64,000 nucleotides of DNA from assembly GCA_000149265.1 (NCBI GenBank), contig CH002988.1, forward strand, positions 96,530 to 160,529. The letters run 5' to 3'. Shown piece by piece: positions 27,201-39,200 of the stretch. The stretch is from Ciona savignyi (Eukaryota; Chordata; Ascidiacea; Phlebobranchia; Cionidae). The notes below the pieces were generated by a model. That model did no database searches, had not been told where the DNA came from, and saw only the letters and a list, made by a program, of their open reading frames with translations. A program made the position numbers and the translations under genes. Numbering within the stretch: the stretch's first letter is position 1; each line of letters starts with the position of its first letter.

Positions 27201-30200
27201 AAAAAATATGTGTAGGGTCTGGTTTGGATAATTACGTTTACTCTTATCCAACCTGCAAACAAGCAGTCCCTACACATAGGAACTAATCCATGGATAGCAT
27301 CTCATTTTTGTGAACCATACCTAGTCGGGTTGCCATAGATATGTCATTGTATTTATGGTTTTATAATACTTCGACTATTAAACAATCAATTTAAATCAAC
27401 TAGCTGAATGAATGTCTTGTGTAGGGACATATTTAGGTATGAAAATCATCGAACAATGAATAGTAAGTGTAACCTTATACTAATGCCAATTGCACACAGA
27501 TCCATAACTCATATGTTATTACACTGTCATCATAGGTCAAATAAATGTTTAAACAACTGTAGTTTTTCTTTTTTATACTTTTTCTATAGGTATTAAATTA
27601 ATATGTGCATTTTTATCTAAGCACACAACAAAATTGAAGAAGCTAATAAATATAACTAACTTGGAATAAGAAAGCTTCCCATGTGGTTTTAACCCTGTCA
27701 TCAAGTTTTTCTTCCTCTTGGGTTAGTTGTCTGTATGTCATTCTTACTACCTCATACAGTGCTCTGGGTAAATAAAAAAAGTTAAAATCATTAAAAGATA
27801 TATTTGGTACTTAAATAAACTCCTTTTTTGTTTAGTTAAAAATTAAAATACAAAAAAATTTTTTTATAGTTTCAGAAGGTATTGTCACATCTTAGAAAGT
27901 AAGTAGAATAATTTTTGCAAAAACATGGAATTGTGTTAGGAATAGTGCACCTGATATGAGTTACTTTGTTTGAAATGTTGTTCTTTGATTTGATGGAGTC
28001 TGTAACTTTGCGCGCATATGTTGCAAATGATTTTAGATTGGTGTCCTTGTTGCTTAAAACTTTAAGTGAGTCCTTTGCGTTGCTGGTGACTGATTCCGAT
28101 AGAGTTTTTGCTTCCGCCATAGCCTGGTAATTATTTATACATCCTTATATGTATAATCTATTAGGTATGTGCATATAACTAGATTCTGATAACAATTAAC
28201 TTTAACCGGTAACCTAGTTAACGGTTTTTTAATAAATATTTCATCCGTTTCAAACAATGGGCAGATGAAATTTAAAATATAGATATATTGCACAAATAGA
28301 GTATTGTTTTATATTCAGGTGGGACAGAAAGTAACATACAAATCTCTGTGCATGTTATTTACATAAACTAATTGGGCACTTTTTACATACAAAATGTATT
28401 AATGCTGTGCATATAACTAGATTCACATAACATTTCACTGATAAGATTAAACAGTTAACTGGTTGTTTCTCAATAAATGGGCCAAAACAATATCTCACTG
28501 AAACTTAACAATTTTAAATCATCGATTGGATATTGTTTTATATTCATGAGTAATAGAGAGTAACATATAGTGTTAGTATAGAAAAAGATAGTTTGTGATT
28601 TTTAAATAATATGAATGGGCACTTTTTGAATGGTAAACAAACAAATTAGTGAACGTTTCTTAATATTTTTTTATGTGGTTAATTGTTAACTAATGCACAA
28701 CTCTATATATTTTACACAAGTGTGCCCATATATGTGTATATTGCTTTTATGTAATTCAGATAAACATATTTAAGATAACTGCAAGGTAAAAACAAATCTA
28801 TTTCCTTCTAAAAAAACTACAGTCCCACTTTTAGATTATTGAAGCTCTGACATTTACCTGTGTTAAGCAACAGTGCTTACTACATGAGTACCTTTATAAA
28901 TCTAGACTCATCACATGCTTTGGTAAAATAAACAAGTCAAACCATATGTATGATCTTCTTGAAAATGTTGTTAAGTGCTGGTACGAGTGTGCTGTACGGA
29001 AGTCTACAGTCCACGTAGATCAATCTGTTGGATGTTACCAATGATCTGTCCATGTTTTTCACCTGCATAAAACAAACAACGTAAGCATGTTCCAAGTTGT
29101 TAAGAGAGAAAATAATTTTATAAAATATAAGCAAGAGGGACATTGTTTATGAAACCACCTTAATGGAAATCTGACAAGTAAGCTAACATTTGTACTGCCA
29201 GAATAATGTTTAAATAGAGTCAGGTTGTTACAATAGTACCTCAAAATGACTATTGTTGTAATTTAAAATTATCCAATTTATCTGCTATTTTTCAATAAAA
29301 TAAATAAGTATAACTCTGTAATTGAAAATGTATTATTTAAGTGTCATTTGCAAACACAAACAATAAAATAGCTCCCGTCTAAAAAATAACATCATCCAAA
29401 GAAGAATTTTTATTATAAAGTTATATTGGAATATTTAATTTTTTTATAGAAATACAATTGATACTTCAACAGTTTTGTATTTCTTTTAAACATACAATTA
29501 CAATGCACATCTTAACATTAGCAGTACTATGTAGGTGATAAAAAGTACTTACTTTTTCAATCCAGTCTTTGATCTGGTTTAAAAGTTCCTCAATTTGCCG
29601 AGCTGGCTTCTTCTTTAGCAAATCCAACTCGTGTTCGTTCCAGTTTGATGTAAATCGCTTGATGTCGCTGATCCAGCTCTGTTCCTCACAGAAGTCTTCC
29701 ACTTCCCGAAGAGCACCATCCACCAAGCTGGACTGCTTCAGAGTGGCAGCAGCGATCTAATAAATCAACAAAGAATTAATACAATTTAAATTATTGAGGT
29801 AATTGAAATTATTGAGGGGTTGTCATAATGTGGAATAAGACAGGCAGTTTAGGACAATGTTTGCAAGATGGTGGCTGTTGTTTTTTTGTTTACCTTCTAG
29901 AAAAGAATTTTATTCGGAAATAAAAACTAAGAGACTGTGTCCCAGTACAATATACGGTGTACCTAATGAATTGCTTCAATCCAGTGAAATCAGAATGCCA
30001 AAAGGTAAATATCTTTAATATCATAAACAGAAAAGTATGGACATGCAGTAGGTTATAAAGTCTGACCATTGCTACTTATTTATCCAGCATTGTATATTAC
30101 ACAAAGAAGGAGCTCTATATAAAGGAGCCACATATTTGGTGCAAAATGGAACAAAAATTAGGATATTGTGTAAATTATGTTATTAAATTTATTTGCTGCA

Positions 30201-33200
30201 CTAAATTCAAAAGACCTATTTTTAAATGATTTGAATGGAAATATGGAAAACCTGTACACATTTCTGCTATTTTGTGATAATGAGACAATTATTTAAGCAA
30301 ATATTGAAGTTATATGATATCAAAGTATTCTCACCTCAGGGTCATTCATTATTTTCTCTTTTAATTTCGTATGATCCAATGGGTTAAAGTCACCCATAAG
30401 TCGCTGCCCATCAACTGACAAGCCAAGTCTTGCTCCTTGCCCGGATGATAACAGCAGATCAGGTGTTACCACCCCATCTTTGTCCTCTGACTTTGATGGT
30501 GGCAGCTGCGTGCTCACATTGGGTTCTGTTAACCCTACAATGAATAATGTTTTTATTCTTTTGTTTCAATAGTATCGTGAATTTATTGAGCATGTGTGGT
30601 TGAAAATGAAGACAGACTACAACACTACAAAGTTAGTCACCTGGTAATGTGTGCATAGGGATATGTTTCAAGATGCAATGCTAGACTTAAGATCAAAAGC
30701 GCACATTGAAAGTTGTGAATATAAGTGCATTAACCCACACCAGTAATGACTTTTACCTGATGCTTTACGATCGTCCATGTATAACAATTTTGTTGTTTCT
30801 TTGGAAGATTCAACCTGGTAGACATAAGTGTAACAAATAAATACATAAAAAACTCCCAATAAAATACATTAGGAACAAGCAAATGGGTAAAGGTGACACT
30901 TCTGAACGTGAAACCTTACAATTTGGATTGGACTATTCTAATTCTATAAGTAAAATACTAAGGTGAATATGGGAACATTTTAAAACTCATTTAATATTTT
31001 TGGTGTGTTACATTGATAATGAAACATATGTTTGTTAGCATTTTATTACCAAACATTATAATGTTTTGGTACGAAACAGATTAATCTATATCAAAAAGGA
31101 TTAACCTTTTTTATTCCAAGATCTGGTTTAACATCCTCTGCTTCCGAGTCGAGATCAACTGAAAAAGAGGAGGCGGTTGATCTTCCAGAGGAACCATCAT
31201 TAGAAAAAGATCCGATGGATGCAGGAGCAGATCCGGGACGTTTGGACCTGAGGCTTATGTTGGAGTGAGTACTCATTGAGTGCGCCTCATGGCAAACCAA
31301 GTTAAAGATGGTGTTGATGGCAGATGACATCACTGACTTGAATCTGATGAAATATTGAAAAATCCTTATCAAAACATAATATATTGGTATCTACTTTTTG
31401 CACTATTTAATTGAATCCACTGATTCAACCGTTAAGTCCCTTGGCCAGGGATGCAATTCAAACAAAAAATGATTAGAAAGATCTATATCATTGTACATTT
31501 TGGCCACGAATTTCATTTAACGCAATGAGCTTGCATAAATATTAGAATCAATTAATTTAAATCAGCTTGAATATACCACAAACCTGATTGTGGAAGGGTT
31601 CATTTCAATGCAATACGTATCTTTATTGAATACAAATTTCGTTGCAAACACTGTGCCTAGCACTTCAGCATCTTTTGAACTTGTAGTGCCTGAAATAATC
31701 AAATTATCAAAAAATAAGCTTTTGTGTTAGGATGAACCACAATATTTAGGATAAACACTAATACAGAAATTTGATACTCATAAATATCTCCATGGGTGAG
31801 TTTTCCACATATATGGGTATTTCTAGAGATTAGGCAATCATCAGAATGTGTAACCTAAGATTATGTCCGACGACCATGTGGTGTCTTGCATAAGACATTT
31901 GAAACCAGCATTTAGATAACCAACTCCCAAGCTGGAAGGTCAACACCATATAATCATTACGCACCTTTTTCAGTAGCATGGCTTTCTGCAGCGACTGATG
32001 ATGTTTCGTCGTGTTCGGTGTCAGCTGAGTCTGACATACACAGAACACTTTCAACAAACCTGTCAATGCGAACAGTGTTTTATGGCTGAAAAAAGTATAA
32101 TACACTTATGTATGTGATTTACTGCACAGTTCCACCTATACCACTAAGTAAACTTAACCAAATTATGTAATTGACATGCAGACAATTAATCAAGCTTTGT
32201 TGCTACCTTTAAGACAAGATAAAGAACCAGGTATGTAATGAATGATGCCTAAATCCAGTGGATTTAGATGAATGATCACAAAAAATCGATATTTTTCATA
32301 TGTAAATAATGGATAAAGTTTAAATATCTTCAGCCGGACCGGTTAGTCTGGCGGTTTAATGCGACGCCTTTCAACCGAAAGTTTGCAGGCCGAACTAGTC
32401 GCTAGCTAGTCGATTGTGTCCTGCAAGGCACTTAACGGACATTGCCTAAACCCAGTGGATTAATGGGTTCTACCAAATTAAAGGAACGTCTATATTATAC
32501 ACAAAAACTGCAATAGCTTCGGTAACCCGACAGTAGGCGCGAGGCGATCTTACGATTCCCCGTACTTTAATCCCCTTATTTTTCCAATTCACGGGGATAA
32601 ACATGAATATCCTATCCTATCTTTTTATTTTTCTTCCAGGCCAAGAATCTTAGAGTTCACCTGGTTATAGCAGCCCTACACACCGAAACCAAATGCACTG
32701 ATATAGCTTGATCTGCAAGTGCTATGAAGGAAGGCACTTGTTGTGTTATTTGCTTCGCTTTTTCCAGATTTCGTGCTCTAGCCTCCCTCTTTCTTCGTTG
32801 GATATAGAGTGACTCCTTACTGTACAGAGGGTGGGTGTGTTTGGCCTGCATAGAAAGGATATTTACACTCGACTAATGGCAAAGAGGTATAAGACAGGGG
32901 GTTTGACCTTTATAATCATCATAATAACATTCAATGTATTTTAATGATTGAAGGAACGTGTCTATCATATACAACACACTGCAATAGCTCCGGTAACCCG
33001 ACGATGGGCACGAGGTGATCTGACGATTGCCCGTGTGATAACCCCCTAGGTTTTCCCATTCACGGGGATAAACATGAATATCCTATCCTATCCTAATGGT
33101 GTGGATGCAGTTAAAATATTTTGCTATCCTTTAATCATAATCTGAAGAGTTATTCAAATATGAAGTATCTAAGTAATACCTAAAAACACTTTTGTTTATA

Positions 33201-36200
33201 AACAAACTTTATGGTCAGTTTAAGCATACTGTTATATAACAATACATATAAATAAACTGTCCACATGTCGACTCGTACCTGGTGTTCCGCATATTTGAGA
33301 TTATCGAAACAAGCTTGTTTAGTAGTATCAACCACAGTTTTGCAATATTCAAAGAACAACTCAAGAACACCCTCAGCATCAACTTTGAGTCTAGGAAATC
33401 ATGTGGAAGCGTTTTAACAAAGTAAGGCTTAAAAAGGGAATCTAATTTATATCTTAAAAACCATTCTTCTAGCTAAAACAAAAAGTTCTCCAGAAGAAAA
33501 TTTGGCAAAATTCAGTCAATACTACATTACTAAGATATATTCAGCNNNNNNNNNNNNNNNNNNNNNNNNNNNNNNNNNNNNNNNNNNNNNNNNNNNNNNN
33601 NNNNNNNNNNNNNNNNNNNNNNNNNNNNNNNNNNNNNNNNNNNNNCTTATGTATGTGATTTACTGCACTGTTCCACCTATACCACTAAGTAAACTTAACC
33701 AAATTATTTAATTGACATGCAGACACTTAGTCAAGCTATTGTTGCTTACTTTAAGAGAAGATAAAGAACAAAGTATGTAATGAATGATGCGTAAATCCAG
33801 TGGATTTAAATGAATGATCACAAAAAAATCGATATTTATTATGTAAATAATGGATAAAGTTATTTAAATATCTTCAGTCGGACCGTTAGTCTGGCGGTTT
33901 AATGCGACGCCTTTCAACCGAAAGGTTACAGGCGGAACTAGTCGCTAGCTAGTCGGTTATGTCCTTGTGCAAGGCACTTAACAGACAATGCCTAAACCCA
34001 GTGGATTAATGGGTTCTACCAAATTGAAGAAACGTCTATATCATACACAAAAAACTGCAATAGCTTTGGTAACCCGACAGTAGGCGCGAGGTGATCTTAC
34101 GATTGCCCGTACGTTAATCCCCTTAGTTTTCCCATCCACGGGGATAAACATGAATATCCTATCTTTTTATTTCTCTTCCAGGCCACAAGAATCTTGGAGT
34201 TCACCTGGTAATAGCAGCCCTACACACCGACACCAAATGCACTGATATAGCTTGATCTGCAAGTGCTATGAAGGAAGGCACTTGTTGTGTTATTTGCTTC
34301 GCTTTTTCCAGATTTCGTGCTCTAGCCTCCCTTTTTCTTCGTTGAATATAAAGTGACTCCTTACTGTACAGAGGGTGGGTGTGTTTGGCCTGCATAGAAA
34401 GGATATTTACACCGACTAATGGCAAAGAGGTATAAGACAGGGGGTTTGACCTTCATAATCATCATAATAAAATGCAATGTATTTTTAATGGTGTGGTTGG
34501 ATGCAGTTAAAATATTTTGCTATCCTATAAACATAACATGAAGGATTATTCAAATATGAAGTATCTAAGTAATACATAAACACACTTTTGTTTATAAACA
34601 AAGTTTTTATTGTCAGTTTAAGCATACTGTTATATAACAATACATATAAATAAACTGTCCACATGTCGACTCGTACCTGGTGTTCTGCATATTTGAGATT
34701 ATCGAAACAAGCTTGTTTAGTAGTATCAACCACAGTTTTGCAATATTCAAAGAACAACTCCAGAACACCCTCAGCATCAACTTTGAGTCTAGGAAATTGT
34801 GTGGAAGCGTTTTAACAAAGTAAGGCTTAAAAAGGAATCTAATTTATATTTTAAAAACCATTCTTCTAGCTAAAACAAAAAGTTCTCCAGAAGAAAATTT
34901 GCCAAAATTCGGTCAATACTACATTACTAAGATATATTTTAATCTTTACACTTTATGTTTTTTGGATAAATCATTGTGGTGAAAACCAAACAAGCATACT
35001 TGTGAGCATCTGCTTCAAACTCGGAGAGCGAATATTGACAGACTTGATTCGGTTTGTCAGGAAGCATGTTGATCTCCGTGAGCTCGTGGATGAGTCGGAA
35101 GATGTGGAGCAACGCGGATCCGAAGTTTGGCACAGCGTGGAGGAGGCTGTTCGAGATCTTCCGACGAAGCCTCATGTACCGGATGTGATTCACATTTGAT
35201 TTCCACCTGGTCAATGCAGAGAGGTTAAAACAGAAAAACCAGCTTGGAACGAAATTTATAATATTTGTGTCAAGATTTTTAGTTGAGTGACCCACATAAA
35301 GGAATTAAACACAACTTTTAGATTATAATGTATACAGGAATGTAAATTGAGCACAAGCAAAAATCCATAATGATCTTTTTAAAATTTTAAAACTATTTAT
35401 AAGTGAATTTATCTCTTTTTCTTTAACCGATTTTTTAGCCTAAAACAAGGTAAATAAACTTAAGTTAGACACACCTGGTAAAGCACTTTATTGGCAGGTA
35501 GTTTTGAAAGAAAGGTATGGTATGAACAGCTTTCCAAAGCACAGCATTGTTGTTCCACTCTGCAAGTGTTAACGTCTCTGAATCCGTACCATTCGGGAAA
35601 ATGTGAAGCACGCCAAATGAAGAGAATATAAAGTGCTCCTTGTCAACATGGTCTCGTGGTACAGAGATTAGGTTGTATGGGCTGAAAATAAACAAAGAAA
35701 AGTGTAGAACATATAATTAACAGTAATAAGATGAATATGGCTATTGGACAAAACATACAAAATGATAATGGTCAAATATGAAGGATTTGTTGAAGAACCA
35801 TGGTGCGTGTGTTGAGAAATTGACAAATTACTTGATATTAAAACATTTTGTCATAGGTCAATTCTTTCCTAAATCATCCATATTTAGTTCTTGGAATTAA
35901 GCATTATTCGGCAGGACAGAATATGTTAGAGGTTTAACCACCAAGATTAACTCTGGCGGGTACTGTGGTAGTTGTATTTGATTATTACAATCAATAAACA
36001 AATTATTTTTTCAAATACAGACACAACAGCCTAAACATTATGGCGAAACCAGTATAATTGCACATTAGTTTTATTAAAAGAATACAACTAAATCAGTTCC
36101 TCACAGGCAGACATTGTAGTTTTATATTTGTTACAATATGCTGTAATGGATGATTTTACTATTGTGATGGAATTATAAACTGAACAAATACCAACATATT

Positions 36201-39200
36201 TATAATTATTATCCTAACCTATAGTGCCTGGATTTGGCTTTGTTCAAGTAAATAAACTTGACTTTATGAAGATGTTTGTGTTGAAGAAACAGTTCTACTG
36301 CCTCTCTCCCGTCCATCGGTGCAAAATCCTCAGCTTTTTTGACAAGCTCATGTGGTGTGATGTTTACTTTCGGTGCAGGAATGAAAGCTGGCCTGAATAT
36401 AATGTTTTCCAATCATTGCAGGGTTTTTGCAGGGTTGTAAGTGAGTGCATAAAAATGTAAATGTAAGTGTTAAACTAGTATGTTAGGACAAGTATGTTAG
36501 AAAATAATTGGCAATAAGGCAATCTTTATTGTACTTATAATATAACATAAATTAATGTATATGAAAATAAATGAACTGTAACTTGTACATGATTTGTCAA
36601 ACATTGTTTAAGCTTACTGTTAATTTTTCTGAAAAGAATTTTTACATTGGTTAGTATGAAATAATGTCTTTGCAATAAATAAACAAGATGTGGTTATAAG
36701 ATAATCATTTTAAGCTGGGGTGGAAAAGGTTATTTTATACGATGTACCACTTAATAACTAAATTACTTCATGCCCACAGTCAGGTTCATGTTATTGCCAT
36801 CAGCATTTTATTTATTTTTTACTCACTCAGATACATGGACATCTGGTGTTTTGAACGATTGCAGAAGATCAACAGATATTGCGGCGACAGTTGAACTGTT
36901 GGAATCCTTCCAGGTGGATTCTTTTGCCGCTGACTCCATTGCTACATTGCCAATGTTTTGACTAAAAAAACACATTAAATGAGATTATTTTTTTCCTGTT
37001 GCTAACAAAATATTTTAACATATATAGAATTCCATTAAGCCTATTTTAGACTGGATTATGATGTTATGGCAATACTATATATAGTTAAATATACCTAAAA
37101 TGGTTTAAGTCATAATGATACACTTGAATTGCATAAATGTACAAATAAAAATATAAGTAAATGATTATTAGTATGGTACCAGTACACACCTAAAGGTTTT
37201 CATTGTAAGTGGTTTGGCCTTGAAATAGGTTTCAGGTTCATGTCCTGGTCTCATTAATGCATATGGGTTATTTCCATCTGGTAAAGATTGCTCTATGGCT
37301 TGCTTTGTTGGTAGCACTGGAAAATTGTAGGACCAAAATTATGTTTAAAGTCAAAAAGCGATTTGCCAGAATGATAGTTTTCTGGTCTGACAATTAAACT
37401 AATACAAAAGCTACCTAAAGTCAAATGTGTTCAGCAAGGCTTTTAGCGAACATTTTTTTAAATTCAGTGGATTAATGGAATTTAAAATAAACACTGCAAT
37501 AGCAAGTTAAAACGAAACTGCTGGTAAAATAATTTTGACAGTCATTTACTGTCTCGAAGAAGAAAAAACATAAGTATTTTCATTTCTCAAAAGGAAAAGT
37601 AACAAAAAAATTGAGCAATTTTGTTTTTTTGAAACCAAATAATCATCTAGGTTGTGTAATACTCACTATTTCATTAATTGAATTTAGTTAAATGTTATTT
37701 GACCTAATATCCTTATACCCCTATAGAAAGTGCATATTATTAGTTATCGCAGTGAAAATTGCAGTATATGCAATACGAGTATAGTTCCTGAATATAGTGT
37801 CAGTGTTTTGCAGTTAATATGAAGCATAATTTACAGAACATGGTCGATGCTAGTAACAGAACAGTTTCTACCGAGGAAAACAAATTTGTGTAATTTTAAA
37901 AACTGATAATACAAACAATAAGTATTAGATTACATTTTAGTAAACGTTACACAGTAAACAAAAGAGTAACAATTAAACAAAAGACTAGATGGTGGTACTG
38001 GAATACAATTTGGTATAAAATTTAAGGCGTTTAGAGCATAATTGAGCATTATTATCAGGTAGAATTTCAAAACTGCTCTAGCTTTTGAAAATATTAAGAT
38101 AAGTGGTGTAAATAACATCTGCTTGCCGATTTTACCTCTTTCAATGGCTTGATTGTTGGAATATTCAATTGAATTTGAAAGTTTGGATTTATAGAAGAGT
38201 GCTGCACTGCATTGTTCAGGTGTAACTCCATACTTTGATTTTGCTCTTGATATATCTCGGGGAAATATCTGGGGAAAATATTCCACTTTTTGGTTATGAA
38301 AAATGAGTTTTGTTGAAATTTTAATCATGAAATGGTCACTGATTATGAATATAAAATGTAGCAAGCTTATAAAGATGTGTTTTTTGATGTGTAATTCAGC
38401 TCTGTCATTGACCGCCACTCACAATACAACATACAACTTTGATGTCTGCTAGTATGACCCTACAAATTTAAAATAGATGTCACAAACAATAACTTACACT
38501 GTTGAGAGAATCCAGGATCGGAACATCAAAGAGTCTGTCCATATTGGAGACATAATGAAGAAACACACGCTCTACATAGTGAGATATCGAGGCAGACGCA
38601 ACATAGCACTGATACGGTTGGATCACTGATAATATGTGGTTCAAATCAAGCCACGTCTAAAAATAAAATGAATCATGAATTCATTTGCTTTGGTTACGAT
38701 TTTAAATAACCAGAAAAACTAATTGTTAAAACACCCATTGTCTACTTTTGCAAAGGTTTAAACCAAAATCATAAGATTGAGTTTGCTAAAATACAAAATT
38801 AAATTTGGTTTTGGTGTTATACCCACACCATATTACCATTGGTTTTATGTTAGGATTCATAATTATATTTACATTTAGTTAAATTCATAAAACACAAGTC
38901 ACCAAGTCATATATTTAGTTTCACTATTATAGTAATATAAAATGCTTAAAGAACAACAAACTTGTTTGGACGAATTAGGTTGTAGTGCAGCAATCATGAT
39001 TTTTATAATCTCTGTGATTAGTTCATCCACATCTTCCATATGAGGTTGGCCACTGAATGCAATCGAGTGATCAAGCTTATTACGAAGCGCTGCATTCCAT
39101 TGTGAAGATGCTTTCCGTTTTCTAGGTATAATAACACATGAAGGAAATGGGTATGGGAAATGAATTTGCGGTCACCCAGATAATTTCAATGCTTAATCCA

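Larger units (their letters stand above)
32105..33540. repeat. Local duplication 1, copy A (DNHD1-like exons 32661-32845 and 33279-33390)
   Basis: About 1.4 kb nearly identical to 33646-34937, with scattered substitutions and small indels. It ends at a 100-N gap. It holds two coding exons plus a full SINE, and one extra truncated SINE missing from copy B. Most likely the two alleles of one locus placed in tandem. Confidence 0.9.

Noticed and set aside
32332..32400. Possible tRNA gene
   Set aside because: It is the tRNA-like head of a SINE: the same sequence with body and (TCCTA)n tail recurs elsewhere, and the stems are imperfect.
37930..38418. 162-codon open frame on the minus strand
   Set aside because: Only 38136-38268 is coding, with clear GT-AG borders and agreeing phases; the rest is intron.
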